Source of the DNA: Erysipelotrichaceae bacterium
GTDB taxonomy: Bacteria; Bacillota_I; Bacilli_A; RFN20; CAG-449
DNA length: 36,280 nt
NCBI GenBank assembly: GCA_015059045.1
Contig: SVBD01000015.1
Coordinates: forward strand, 1 to 36,280
Reading direction: 5' to 3'
Within the stretch, counting starts at the first letter, position 1. Each line of letters begins with the position of its first letter. The position numbers and the translations under genes were made by a program. The notes below the pieces were generated by a model, which searched no databases, had not been told where the DNA came from, and was given only the letters and a program-made list of their open reading frames with translations. Shown piece after piece: positions 15,535-22,755 of this stretch.

Positions 15535-16107
15535 ATGAAGATGTATATTGGATATTCTATAGGGGATTTTGATTTTGATGGTAAAGCAGATTTTGTAATG
15601 TCTGCGATAATTGTTAGATCTAATGAAAAAATAGATACTTTTTATAAATTTATTGAAAACGAAATTGATAAATTAAATATATCTCAAAATAAGAAGAATG
15701 AGATAAAAACAACTTTGTCTTTTAATAGTTTAGAGGAGAATTCAAAAAAAATAATAACCACTATTTTTAAAGAAAACGTAAAAAAAAGATTTAGAGGCAT
15801 AAAATATGTTTCATTAAAAAAAGAATTTACTAAAGAGAATTTTAATGAAATAATGTTTGATAGTCTTATTGCATTGTATAACAATTCTTATGATATTTTA
15901 GATATATATGTATATTTCCCAAATGAAATAGAATATTCTTTATTTGAAGAAAAATTTACTAAATCTAATTTTGTAAATTTAAATCAAGTTATTAAAAATT
16001 ATTCTAAAGGCAATAAAATCGCTAGTACTTTAAGTTTTTGTTTAAGAAAAGATCAAAGTGGTAGCTATTTAAAGGAAAATAAGGTCTCTTTGCCATTAAA
16101 AGTTTAA
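15535..16107 (+). CDS. Unknown soluble protein, second gene of the accessory cassette (distant DUF3800 resemblance)
   Basis: A 190-residue protein without membrane segments. The opening M-x-Y-I-G-Y-S-I-G-D-F-D followed by F-V-M-S-A-I-I-V recalls the first two strands of DUF3800 proteins (Y-I-D-E-S-G ... F-V-L-A-A-V-I-V), which have an RNase H-like fold and occur in defence settings. However, the expected Asp-Glu pair is not conserved, so an active nuclease site is doubtful. The rest is Lys-rich and unrecognised. The stop is followed by a 16-bp palindrome (16108-16123) and, further on, a strong terminator. Confidence 0.6.
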   Translation: MKMYIGYSIGDFDFDGKADFVMSAIIVRSNEKIDTFYKFIENEIDKLNISQNKKNEIKTTLSFNSLEENSKKIITTIFKENVKKRFRGIKYVSLKKEFTKENFNEIMFDSLIALYNNSYDILDIYVYFPNEIEYSLFEEKFTKSNFVNLNQVIKNYSKGNKIASTLSFCLRKDQSGSYLKENKVSLPLKV

Positions 16108-16176
16108 ATTTAGTTGACTAAATGTTAGTTCTTTAATAAAATATAAGTGTGATAATTAAATGTTTTATTATCACTT
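16108..16176. repeat. Palindrome and imperfect hairpin at the cassette's 3' end
   Basis: ATTTAGT TG ACTAAAT is a perfect palindrome (16108-16123). About 20 bases on, AAGTG-tG-ATAAT and ATTATCACTT pair as an imperfect hairpin. Neither has a T run, so they are not terminators; they could protect the mRNA end or mark an insertion boundary. Confidence 0.4.
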
Positions 16177-16285
16177 GTAATCAACATCTTACCTAATATT
16201 GGGTAAATGTAAATTTAATTATTTCATTTCAGAAAAAACATATGAAATAATAAAGAGAATGAACAATAAGTATGTTGAGTGTCTT

Positions 16286-16320
16286 AAAAAGAATCTGTGG
16301 GTAGATTCTTTTTTATTTTA
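16286..16320 (+). terminator. Intrinsic terminator closing the accessory cassette
   Basis: AAAAAGAATCT (16286-16296), loop GTGGGT, AGATTCTTTTT (16303-16313), with a T-rich tail. Confidence 0.9.
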
Positions 16321-16400
16321 CTTTATAGATATTTCTATCTGATTTTATCTTTAAATATATTTTTTTTATAAAAACTATTTTATTTTATAAAATAATCATA

Positions 16401-16406
16401 TATAAT
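16401..16406 (+). promoter_or_regulatory. -10 box of the T-box leader transcript
   Basis: TATAAT at 16401-16406 with a weak TTTTAT 17 bases upstream (16378-16383). Transcription would begin near 16412, at the foot of T-box stem I. Confidence 0.5.
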
Positions 16407-16411
16407 CACTC

Positions 16412-16696
16412 CCAGTGCTTTGAAAAGAAATAGTACTTATATAAGCTTTCTAGCGAGTCATCAATTTGGTGGAAGGATGATATTGACAAGTATAAGGAAC
16501 GCCTCTTGGAGCTACAGCCTGAACTAATAGTAGGGTGTGTCGGGTTCGCCCGTTATCGCGTCTGAGTTTAGTATGAACTCATAGAGTTTCATTATTGCGA
16601 GATAATGATTAACTAAGGTGGTACCGCGTATTTATGTAAGATTATATACGTCCTTAGACTTATTTTTAGTATAAGTTTAAGGACGTTTTTATTTTT
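16412..16696 (+). ncRNA. T-box riboswitch leader controlling the amino-acid ABC transporter
   Basis: The diagnostic T-box AAGGTGGTACCGCG is at 16615-16628. Stem I shows the AGTA (16432-16435) / GAA (16497-16499) loop-E signature beside the specifier and a distal GCGAGTCATC ... GGTGGAAGGATGAT arm. Stem III is TCATTAT / ATAATGA (16589-16595, 16602-16608). Read directly after GAA the specifier is CGC (16500-16502, Arg). Counting one spacer base, as in some T-boxes, it is GCC (Ala). An arginine reading fits the polar amino-acid transporter downstream. Uncharged cognate tRNA would stabilise the antiterminator and let transcription proceed. Confidence 0.93.
16648..16696 (+). terminator. T-box regulated terminator
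   Basis: ACGTCCTTA-g-ACTTAT (16648-16663) pairs with ATAAGT-t-TAAGGACGT (16671-16686), followed by TTTTATTTTT. The 5' arm competes with the T-box antiterminator. Confidence 0.9.
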
Positions 16697-16714
16697 GTGG
16701 AAGGAGATTTATAT

Positions 16715-17521
16715 ATGAAACAATTAAAGAAATGTTATCAAATAATAATTATTTGTTTCTTAACGTTATTAACTAGTTGTTCTACTTCCTTTTATTATGT
16801 AGAACAAATTATTAGTAATAATAAGTTATATGTAGTTACTAATGCTGAATTTGCTCCATTTGAATATAAAGAAGGAAAAGTATTAAAGGGTATTGATATA
16901 GATATTATTAAAGAATATGGAAAATATTTAGGAGTAGATGTAATTGTTACTGATACTGACTTTGATTCCACTTTAGTAAGTGTATCGACTAATAAAGCTG
17001 ATTTAGCAATTGCGGCAATTACTAGAAACGAGAAAAGAGAAAAGAATTTCTTATTTAGTGATAGTTATTACTCAGCTAGTCAAGTAATGATTGTTAGAGA
17101 TGATAGTAAGTATCTAACTTGTTCTAGTGTAGAAGAATTACTTGATGAAGTAAGTAATGATAAAATCAAGATTGGTTGTCAAAGAGGAACCACTGGTCAA
17201 TATTATATTGAAGGTAGTAGTGATTGGGATTTTGAAGGAATTAGTAATTCTACTTGTGTAATGTTTGATAATGGATCAGTTGCCGTAAAAGCTTTAGCTA
17301 ATGGTCAAATTGATGGAGTAATAATAGATTTATTACCGGCTCAAATGTATTGTAAGAAATTTAGTAATGTTAAGATTGTTGATTTAGTTTTAGTAGAAGA
17401 AGAATATGCAATTGCAGTTAATAAAAAGAATACTTCACTAAAAGAATCTTTAAATAATTTTATTAACAAAATAAAAACGGATGGAACATTAGAATCCATC
17501 GTGGAGGTGTATTATGAATAA
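16715..17521 (+). CDS. Polar amino-acid ABC transporter substrate-binding lipoprotein
   Basis: A 268-residue SBP_bac_3 family receptor, lipid-anchored at C22 (L-L-T-S-C). The family's opening is plain: L-Y-V-V-T-N-A-E-F-A-P-F-E-Y, then G-I-D-I-D-I-I, A-D-L-A-I-A-A-I-T-R-N-E-K-R, and F-S-D-S-Y-Y. It delivers a polar or basic amino acid to the permease. ATG 16715 is chosen for its AAGGAGA site; an upstream in-frame GTG overlaps the terminator tail. It is the first gene after the T-box and overlaps the permease by 8 bases. The T-box specifier suggests arginine, less probably alanine. Confidence 0.92.
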   Translation: MKQLKKCYQIIIICFLTLLTSCSTSFYYVEQIISNNKLYVVTNAEFAPFEYKEGKVLKGIDIDIIKEYGKYLGVDVIVTDTDFDSTLVSVSTNKADLAIAAITRNEKREKNFLFSDSYYSASQVMIVRDDSKYLTCSSVEELLDEVSNDKIKIGCQRGTTGQYYIEGSSDWDFEGISNSTCVMFDNGSVAVKALANGQIDGVIIDLLPAQMYCKKFSNVKIVDLVLVEEEYAIAVNKKNTSLKESLNNFINKIKTDGTLESIVEVYYE

Positions 17522-18299
17522 AGTAATAGATAAGAATAAATTAGTTACTTTAATAATATTATTAGTGGTAGGAATAACTTTATTAACATTAGGAATAATT
17601 TTCTTTGATCCTATTATTGAAGGAATTAAAGAAAACTTTGTTTCTAATAATAATTTTATTGAAGTATTAAAAGGATTATTAAATACGATAATTATTACTA
17701 TAGTATCTTTTATTATAGGTATAATAGTTGGAATGATTATTTGCTTAATTCAAGGTTTAGAAGGAGATCATCCTTTAATACTAGTATTAAAGAATATTGC
17801 TAAATTCTATGTTTCTATCTTTAGAGGAACTCCATTAATGGTTCAACTATTAATTATTTATTTTGTCATCTTTGCTTCTTTTAGAGGAGATTCAATTTAT
17901 ATTGCAATTATTGCTTTTGGTCTTAATTCTGGAGCCTATGTTTCTGAAATATTAAGAGGAGGTATTTTATCTCTTCCAAAAGGACAAATGGAAGCAGGAA
18001 GAAGTTTAGGATTAACTTATCCTACAACTATGAGAAAGATTATCTTGCCTCAAGCAATTAGAAATGCTTTACCAAGTTTAGGTAATGAATTTATTTCATT
18101 AATTAAAGAAACATCAATTGTTGGTTTTATTGGAGCCTTTGATTTAACTCTAGCATTTAGAAAAATCGCTAATGATACATTTGATTTTGAAATGGTATAT
18201 ATAGTTATGGGTATTGTATATTTTGTAATAATTTATATTATTACAGTGTTATTAAATAAATTAGAAAGGAGATTATTAAAAAATGTTAAAACTAAATAA
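17514..18299 (+). CDS. Polar amino-acid ABC transporter permease
   Basis: A 261-residue HisM/GlnP-type permease. The hydrophobic segments and the EAA loop that docks on the ATPase are clear (E-A-G-R-S-L-G-L ... [12 protein letters not shown]). [10 protein letters not shown] is the usual family signature. Only one permease gene is present, so it probably works as a homodimer. It overlaps the receptor gene by 8 bases and the ATPase gene by 17 bases. Confidence 0.94.
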   Translation: MNKVIDKNKLVTLIILLVVGITLLTLGIIFFDPIIEGIKENFVSNNNFIEVLKGLLNTIIITIVSFIIGIIVGMIICLIQGLEGDHPLILVLKNIAKFYVSIFRGTPLMVQLLIIYFVIFASFRGDSIYIAIIAFGLNSGAYVSEILRGGILSLPKGQMEAGRSLGLTYPTTMRKIILPQAIRNALPSLGNEFISLIKETSIVGFIGAFDLTLAFRKIANDTFDFEMVYIVMGIVYFVIIYIITVLLNKLERRLLKNVKTK

Positions 18300-18996
18300 T
18301 GTCAGCGTTAATTTTGATAATGATTATATTTTAGAAAATATTAATTTAGAAATCTCCAAAGGAGAAATTGTTTGTATTATTGGCCCTTCTGGAAGTGGTA
18401 AATCAACTTTAATTAGAACGATGAATCATATGGTAGTTCCTAGTGTTGGAGAAGTTATCTATAAAGAAGAAGTATTAACTAAAAAGAATATTAATTCTAT
18501 TAGAGAAAAGATTGGAATGGTCTTTCAATCATTTGAATTATTTCCTCATTTAAATGTGTTAGAGAATATTATTCTTGCTCCAGTTCACTTAAAAAAGATG
18601 AATAAAGAAGAAGCAATAGAGAAGGCTAAAGAATTATTAGAAAAGGTCAATTTGTTAGACAAAATTGATGCTTCGGTTAATTCTTTATCGGGTGGACAAA
18701 AGCAAAGAATTGCCATTGTAAGAAGTTTAATTATGTCTCCTGAAGTAATGTTATTTGATGAACCTACTAGTGCGTTAGATCCAGAAATGGTAAAAGAAGT
18801 CTTAAATGTAATTAAAGATTTATCAAAAACAGGAATGACTATTTGTATTGTTACTCATGAAATGAACTTTGTTAAGGAAATAGCAACTAGAGTTTTATTT
18901 GTTGATCAAAAAAGGATTGTTGAACAAGGAACTGTAGAAGATATATTTGTTAATCCTAAAAGTGATAGATTAAAAGAATTTTTACAAAAGATTTAA
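18283..18996 (+). CDS. Polar amino-acid ABC transporter ATP-binding protein
   Basis: A 237-residue GlnQ/ArtP-type ATPase energising uptake. Walker A is G-P-S-G-S-G-K-S-T, the Q-loop is M-V-F-Q-S-F, the signature is L-S-G-G-Q-K-Q-R, Walker B is [13 protein letters not shown], and the H-loop is V-T-H-E-M. Full length for the family. AAAGGAG lies inside the end of the permease gene. It is the last gene of the T-box operon. Confidence 0.95.
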   Translation: MLKLNNVSVNFDNDYILENINLEISKGEIVCIIGPSGSGKSTLIRTMNHMVVPSVGEVIYKEEVLTKKNINSIREKIGMVFQSFELFPHLNVLENIILAPVHLKKMNKEEAIEKAKELLEKVNLLDKIDASVNSLSGGQKQRIAIVRSLIMSPEVMLFDEPTSALDPEMVKEVLNVIKDLSKTGMTICIVTHEMNFVKEIATRVLFVDQKRIVEQGTVEDIFVNPKSDRLKEFLQKI

Positions 18997-19006
18997 TGAA
19001 TTATAT

Positions 19007-19040
19007 GTGTTTTATAGATGTTATAAAACACTTTTTATTT
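19007..19040 (+). terminator. Intrinsic terminator of the amino-acid ABC operon
   Basis: A perfect 10-bp stem, GTGTTTTATA (19007-19016) with TATAAAACAC (19022-19031), and TTTTTATTT. Confidence 0.9.
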
Positions 19041-19101
19041 ATCGTTGTCAAAATAGAAAAATAAGTCTATTGACAATAAATTTAGATTTTTTTGCGAATA
19101 T

Positions 19102-19202
19102 TATACCTTATGGGTTGTAAAAATAATATATATATGCTATATTTATAACATAAAGGGTATAAAAGATATATTTATTAATTAAAATATACCTTAAAGGGTG
19201 CA
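19102..19202 (+). promoter_or_regulatory. Three operator repeats and promoter of the HipBST-like module
   Basis: Three related 18-mers occur in the same orientation: TATACCTTATGGGTTGTA (19102-19119), TATAACATAAAGGGTATA (19144-19161) and TATACCTTAAAGGGTGCA (19185-19202). Their starts are 42 and 41 bases apart, about four helical turns. The promoter TTGTAA (19115-19120), spacer 17, extended TGCTATATT (-10 at 19138-19143) lies among them. Copy 1 covers the -35, copy 2 the start point, and copy 3 includes the ribosome-binding site of hipB. Binding by HipB for autoregulation is the natural reading. Confidence 0.7.
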
Positions 19203-19205
19203 AAT

Positions 19206-19430
19206 ATGAAAAAAGAAAAGAATGAAATAGCAATTTTTGTTAAAAGAAAAAGAAGAGAATATGGACTAACTCAAGAAGATTTCGCAATTAGATCTGGATT
19301 AGGTTTAAGATTTGTTCGTGAATTAGAACAAGGTAAAACTACCTGTAGAATGGATAAAGTTAATCAAGCGTTAGAATTTTTAGGCTATAAATTGAAAGTA
19401 ATAAGAATGGATGGGGTAGAAGATGAATAG
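19206..19430 (+). CDS. hipB: HipB-like XRE-family antitoxin/DNA-binding protein
   Basis: A 74-residue single-domain HTH protein. The helix-turn-helix is L-T-Q-E-D-F-A-I-R-S-G-L-G-L-R-F-V-R-E-L-E-Q-G, with the strand tail G-Y-K-L-K-V-I typical of HipB. It is expected to dimerise, bind the three upstream operators and bridge the HipS/HipT proteins. The ribosome-binding site AAAGGGTG is part of the third operator. It overlaps the next gene by 8 bases. Confidence 0.9.
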   Translation: MKKEKNEIAIFVKRKRREYGLTQEDFAIRSGLGLRFVRELEQGKTTCRMDKVNQALEFLGYKLKVIRMDGVEDE

Positions 19431-19743
19431 GAAAGGTGAAGTTTATTTTAACGATTGTTTATGTGGAATTATTGAAGAAAATGATCAAGGATATTCATTT
19501 CAATATTTAGAAGAATGGATTATTTCTAAAGATGCACAACCTATTTCTAAAACCTTGCCACTTAGTAAAGATCAATATTTTTCTAATAGCTTATTTCCTT
19601 TTTTTGATGGATTAATTCCTGAAGGATGGTTACTTGAAATTGCAATATCTAAATGGAAATTAAAAAGAAATGATAGATTTGGTTTACTACTTACTGTTTG
19701 TGAAGATGTCATTGGCGCCGTCAGTGTGAAAGGAGTAAACTAA
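19423..19743 (+). CDS. hipS: HipS-like protein (stand-alone HipA N-terminal subdomain)
   Basis: A 106-residue protein matching the N-terminal HipA domain alone: F-Q-Y-L-E-E-W, P-I-S-K-T-L-P-L, F-P-F-F-D-G-L-I-P-E-G-W-L-L, R-F-G-L-L-L-T and I-G-A-V-S-V. In two-gene HipBA systems this domain is fused to the kinase. In HipBST systems it is separate and acts as the antitoxin for the kinase HipT. The stop is 1 base before the kinase start, so this is a gene split by design or by ancient fission, not a frameshift: the next ORF has its own AAAGGAG and a fresh N-terminal Cys motif. Confidence 0.9.
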   Translation: MNRKGEVYFNDCLCGIIEENDQGYSFQYLEEWIISKDAQPISKTLPLSKDQYFSNSLFPFFDGLIPEGWLLEIAISKWKLKRNDRFGLLLTVCEDVIGAVSVKGVN

Positions 19744-19744
19744 T

Positions 19745-20674
19745 ATGAGATGTTTATGTTGTAATAAAGAATTAAAAAATCATAATAATTATTGGCATAA
19801 ATCTTGTATTAAAAAATTTTTTAATACAGAAGAATTCCCTAAAATTGACTTAACATCATCAAATCAATTGTTAAATGAATATGCGGAAAATTTAGTTATA
19901 AATAAAGATAGTATTACAGGTGTACAAAAGAAATTATCGTTACATTTAAGTAAGGAAAACGATGAATATCGTTTAACTTTAGTCGGTTATCCTTCTGGTT
20001 ATATATTTAAGCCGGAAAGTGAAGATTACCCTTTTATTGCAAGAAGTGAACATTTGGTAATGAGTATGGCTAATGAATGTGGTATAAAAACTCCACTTCA
20101 TGGGTTAATTTTATTAAATGATAATAGTTATGCATATATAACTAAGAGAATGGATAGAACTGAGAATGGCAAAATTCATATGGAAGATTTTTGTCAGTTA
20201 TTAGAAAGACCAACTGAATATAAATATAATTCTTCACATGAAAGAATAGGTAAAGCGATAGATAAGTATTCTACTTTAAAAAAATTAGATAAAATTGAAT
20301 TTGTTTATAGGACAATTTTTAATTTTATCGTAGGTAATTCTGATATGCACTTAAAGAATTTTTCTTTAATAGAAGAAAAAAATAAATCGTATTTATCTCC
20401 CGCTTACGATTTATTACCGGTCAACATAATTGTTAATGATGAAGAAGAAGTGGCGTTATCCTTAAATGGGAAAAAGAAAAATATCACTAAAAATGATTTT
20501 ATAAAATTTGGTGAAAATATTGGTGTAGAAAAAGAAATCATCAATAAATTGTTTTTAAGATTTATCGCTAAAAAGGAAAAGTTAATTTCTTGTGTTAATG
20601 ATTCATTATTGGATGAAGAAGTTAAAATAAATTTTATTGATTTAATAAATAAACGTATAAATAGATTAATTTAA
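19745..20674 (+). CDS. hipT: HipT-like Ser/Thr kinase toxin
   Basis: A 309-residue kinase of the HipA-like fold. The N-terminus has C-L-C-C ... W-H-K-S-C (C3, C5/C6, H18, C21), a small metal-site-like motif. The Gly-rich loop is S-I-T-G-V-Q-K-K (S56, T58), close to the S-I-S of E. coli HipT whose serines are autophosphorylated. Other kinase features are Y-I-F-K-P (K89), the catalytic loop G-N-S-D-M-H-L-K-N (D200, N205) and A-Y-D-L-L-P (D222) for metal binding. All key residues are intact, so the toxin looks active. Known HipA/HipT kinases phosphorylate aminoacyl-tRNA synthetases; the target here is unknown. The neighbour upstream is a T-box-controlled operon, a regulator that itself senses tRNA charging. 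Confidence 0.9.
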   Translation: MRCLCCNKELKNHNNYWHKSCIKKFFNTEEFPKIDLTSSNQLLNEYAENLVINKDSITGVQKKLSLHLSKENDEYRLTLVGYPSGYIFKPESEDYPFIARSEHLVMSMANECGIKTPLHGLILLNDNSYAYITKRMDRTENGKIHMEDFCQLLERPTEYKYNSSHERIGKAIDKYSTLKKLDKIEFVYRTIFNFIVGNSDMHLKNFSLIEEKNKSYLSPAYDLLPVNIIVNDEEEVALSLNGKKKNITKNDFIKFGENIGVEKEIINKLFLRFIAKKEKLISCVNDSLLDEEVKINFIDLINKRINRLI

Positions 20675-20684
20675 TATAAAAATC

Positions 20685-20740
20685 ACTCTAAATTAATGTT
20701 CCAAATTAAAGTTGGTAATAGTTAATTTAGAGTTTTTATT
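20685..20740 (+). terminator. Terminator after the HipBST-like module
   Basis: A perfect 12-bp stem, ACTCTAAATTAA (20685-20696) with TTAATTTAGAGT (20722-20733). A nested CCAA/TTGG sits in the loop, and TTTTATT follows. The 20741-20890 stretch is AT-rich without recognisable content. Confidence 0.8.
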
Positions 20741-20890
20741 AAAATGTAATAATATATTGATTATTTGTTTTATTTTTACATAAAAAATATCTTTGTGTTA
20801 ATTTTTATATGTTTTTTTAACGTTTTTAAATTATAAATAATTTATATCTTATTTGAAATAATACCTTTGACTTTTAATTGTTTTATCTCA

Positions 20891-20920
20891 TTGTCAAATG
20901 TATTATAAATATGTTATTAT
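20891..20920 (+). promoter_or_regulatory. Promoter of the GntR-manA operon with a shared 16-bp motif
   Basis: TTGTCA (20891-20896), spacer 18, TG-extended TATTAT (20915-20920). The spacer holds TCAAATGTATTATAAA (20894-20909), identical to a motif at 22671-22686 before the sugar ABC gene. It is a likely operator of the GntR regulator encoded downstream. Confidence 0.6.
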
Positions 20921-20943
20921 CTTTTTGGAAAAGAGGATAATGT

Positions 20944-21669
20944 ATGGTTTATCAAAATAATATTCCTTTATATATACAAGTTAAAAATGATATTTATAGA
21001 AAAATAGAAAATAGAGAATATGATAATATGCTTCCTTCAGAGAAGGAATTAATTTCTGTTTATGATGTTTCAAGAGTGACATTAAGAAAAGCCCTTGAAG
21101 AATTAGAAAAAGAAGATATCATTATTAGAAAAGCAGGATTTGGGACATCTATTAATAGAAATAGAAGTGAACTTAAAAACTTTACTTTAGTTCAAAGTTT
21201 TACTAACGAAATGAAAGAAACAGGTGCGAAGAATACAATTACTTTTTCTTCAACAATTTCCATTGTTTTTGCTGATAAAGAAATGATGAAAGTTTTTTCT
21301 TGTAGTAATGATAGAAGATTATATAATTTAAAAAGATTAAGAGGATCAAAAGAGAAGGCAATTGTTTATTCAGATACTTGGTTGAATATAGACATAGATC
21401 TACCAACTACAAGAGATTTCTTATTTGGTTCTTTATATGATTATTTAATTAGTAATAATATTTTATTTTCTAGATTTGAAGAAGAACTAGAGGCTATAAT
21501 GCCTTCAAAAGAATTAAGAGAATTACTTCAACTTGAAAAAGATGGGGCAATTTTAAAAAGAATTAGAAAAGGTTATGATGTAAATAATAATTTAATTGAA
21601 TATACAATTAACTATTATGACGCGAAGCTTTATCGTTACAGCGTAGAAGTCGCATCAATTGAAAGGTAA
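20944..21669 (+). CDS. GntR family regulator, HutC subfamily (UTRA domain)
   Basis: A 241-residue regulator. The N-terminal winged helix (about 1-75) has the GntR signature: P-L-Y-I-Q-V-K-N-D-I, L-P-S-E-K-E-L, V-S-R-V-T-L-R-K-A-L. The C-terminal UTRA domain, which binds small molecules such as sugar phosphates, spans about 95-240. It sits 7 bases before manA and probably controls sugar use. The repeated motif in its own promoter and the 22.7-kb promoter suggests it regulates both. Full length, start ATG behind AGAGGA. Confidence 0.9.
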   Translation: MVYQNNIPLYIQVKNDIYRKIENREYDNMLPSEKELISVYDVSRVTLRKALEELEKEDIIIRKAGFGTSINRNRSELKNFTLVQSFTNEMKETGAKNTITFSSTISIVFADKEMMKVFSCSNDRRLYNLKRLRGSKEKAIVYSDTWLNIDIDLPTTRDFLFGSLYDYLISNNILFSRFEEELEAIMPSKELRELLQLEKDGAILKRIRKGYDVNNNLIEYTINYYDAKLYRYSVEVASIER

Positions 21670-21676
21670 TTAGGTT

Positions 21677-22612
21677 ATGTTTAATGAGAAAGTACTATTA
21701 TTAAGCGCTCCATTAAAAGAAAGAATATGGGGAGGAAGTTATTTTAAAGATGTATTAAAAGTTACAGATAATGAAAATCCATTAGGTGAAATGTGGTCAT
21801 GTTCCGCTCATAAGGAAGGTGAATCACTAATTACAAAAGGAAAATTTATCGGTAAAACATTATCTGAAGTTTTTAATTCAAATAGAGAATTATTTAATAA
21901 TTCTACTCTAGATGAATTTCCAATCTTAATTAAGTTAATTGCTACTTCAGATAAATTATCAGTTCAAGTCCATCCTGATGATGAATATGCAAAAAAATAT
22001 GAAAATCAATATGGCAAGACTGAAGGTTGGTTGATTTTAGATACTAAAGAAGATTCTTCTATTATTGTTGGACATAATGCAAAAGATAGAGAAGATTTAG
22101 TTAGATACATTGAAAATGATGATTATGATCATCTTCTTAATGAAATCAAAGTAAAGGTTGGAGAATTTTATCCAATCCCTTCAAAAACTATTCATGCATT
22201 AGGAAAAAATTTACTTTTACTTGAAGTACAACAATCTAGTGATGTAACTTATCGTTTCTATGATTATCATAGAAAAGATAAAGAAGGAAAAGAAAGACCT
22301 TTACATGTAAATAAAGCTCTTGAAGTCACTTCATTTGATAAATATGATTATCAAATTAAAAACGTATTAAAAGAAAATGAATGTTTAGTTTGGAAGAATA
22401 ATTATTTTGAAGTATATTCTCAAAAAGTTGATAATGAATTTATTTTAAAAAACAGCAATAAAGACTATCTTATTGTCAGTGTTATAGAAGGAAATATCAA
22501 AATTGATGAAGAAAAATTGACTCTAGGAGATAGCTTTATAATCACTTCACTATGTGAAAATCTAAATATTGAAGGTAATGGAAGAATAATTATTACAAAA
22601 AGTTTAATTTAA
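21677..22612 (+). CDS. manA: Mannose-6-phosphate isomerase, class I
   Basis: A 311-residue zinc enzyme interconverting mannose 6-phosphate and fructose 6-phosphate. Zinc-site marks are L-S-V-Q-V-H-P-D-D (Q97, H99), K-T-E-G-W (E116) and I-H-A-L-G, with the catalytic-region R-F-Y-D-Y. The length of about 310-320 matches Bacillus ManA/Pmi. The N-terminal W-G-G is typical. The ribosome-binding site is poor (TTAGGTT), so translation may depend on coupling to the GntR gene 7 bases upstream. Confidence 0.94.
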   Translation: MFNEKVLLLSAPLKERIWGGSYFKDVLKVTDNENPLGEMWSCSAHKEGESLITKGKFIGKTLSEVFNSNRELFNNSTLDEFPILIKLIATSDKLSVQVHPDDEYAKKYENQYGKTEGWLILDTKEDSSIIVGHNAKDREDLVRYIENDDYDHLLNEIKVKVGEFYPIPSKTIHALGKNLLLLEVQQSSDVTYRFYDYHRKDKEGKERPLHVNKALEVTSFDKYDYQIKNVLKENECLVWKNNYFEVYSQKVDNEFILKNSNKDYLIVSVIEGNIKIDEEKLTLGDSFIITSLCENLNIEGNGRIIITKSLI

Positions 22613-22624
22613 TGTTTATAAATA

Positions 22625-22650
22625 AATAGTAGCTATGCTACTATTTTTTT
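22625..22650 (+). terminator. Intrinsic terminator after manA
   Basis: AATAGTAGC (22625-22633), loop TAT, GCTACTATT (22637-22645), then T run. Confidence 0.9.
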
Positions 22651-22659
22651 TAAAAAATA

Positions 22660-22673
22660 TGTAAGCGATTTCA
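22660..22673 (+). promoter_or_regulatory. CcpA-type catabolite responsive element (cre)
   Basis: TGTAAGCGATTTCA matches the cre consensus TGWNANCGNTNWCA at every defined position. It lies about 85 bases before the sugar-ABC ATPase gene, consistent with carbon catabolite control. The window contains no ccpA gene. Confidence 0.75.
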
Positions 22674-22686
22674 AATGTATTATAAA
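22671..22686 (+). promoter_or_regulatory. Shared 16-bp motif, second copy
   Basis: TCAAATGTATTATAAA, identical to 20894-20909. TATTATAAA recurs once more at 22689-22697, and GCAAATGTAAGATAA further on (from 22704) is related. It overlaps the 3' end of the cre site. Confidence 0.6.
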
Positions 22687-22755
22687 AGTATTATAAATGT
22701 GTTGCAAATGTAAGATAATTAATGATACAATCTCATTAGAAGTGAGGTTTTTATT

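Noticed and set aside
19423-20674. A single hipA gene broken by frameshift
   Set aside because: The second and third ORFs each have a good start; the kinase has its own Shine-Dalgarno site and an extra N-terminal Cys motif. The sizes match the known three-gene HipBST arrangement.
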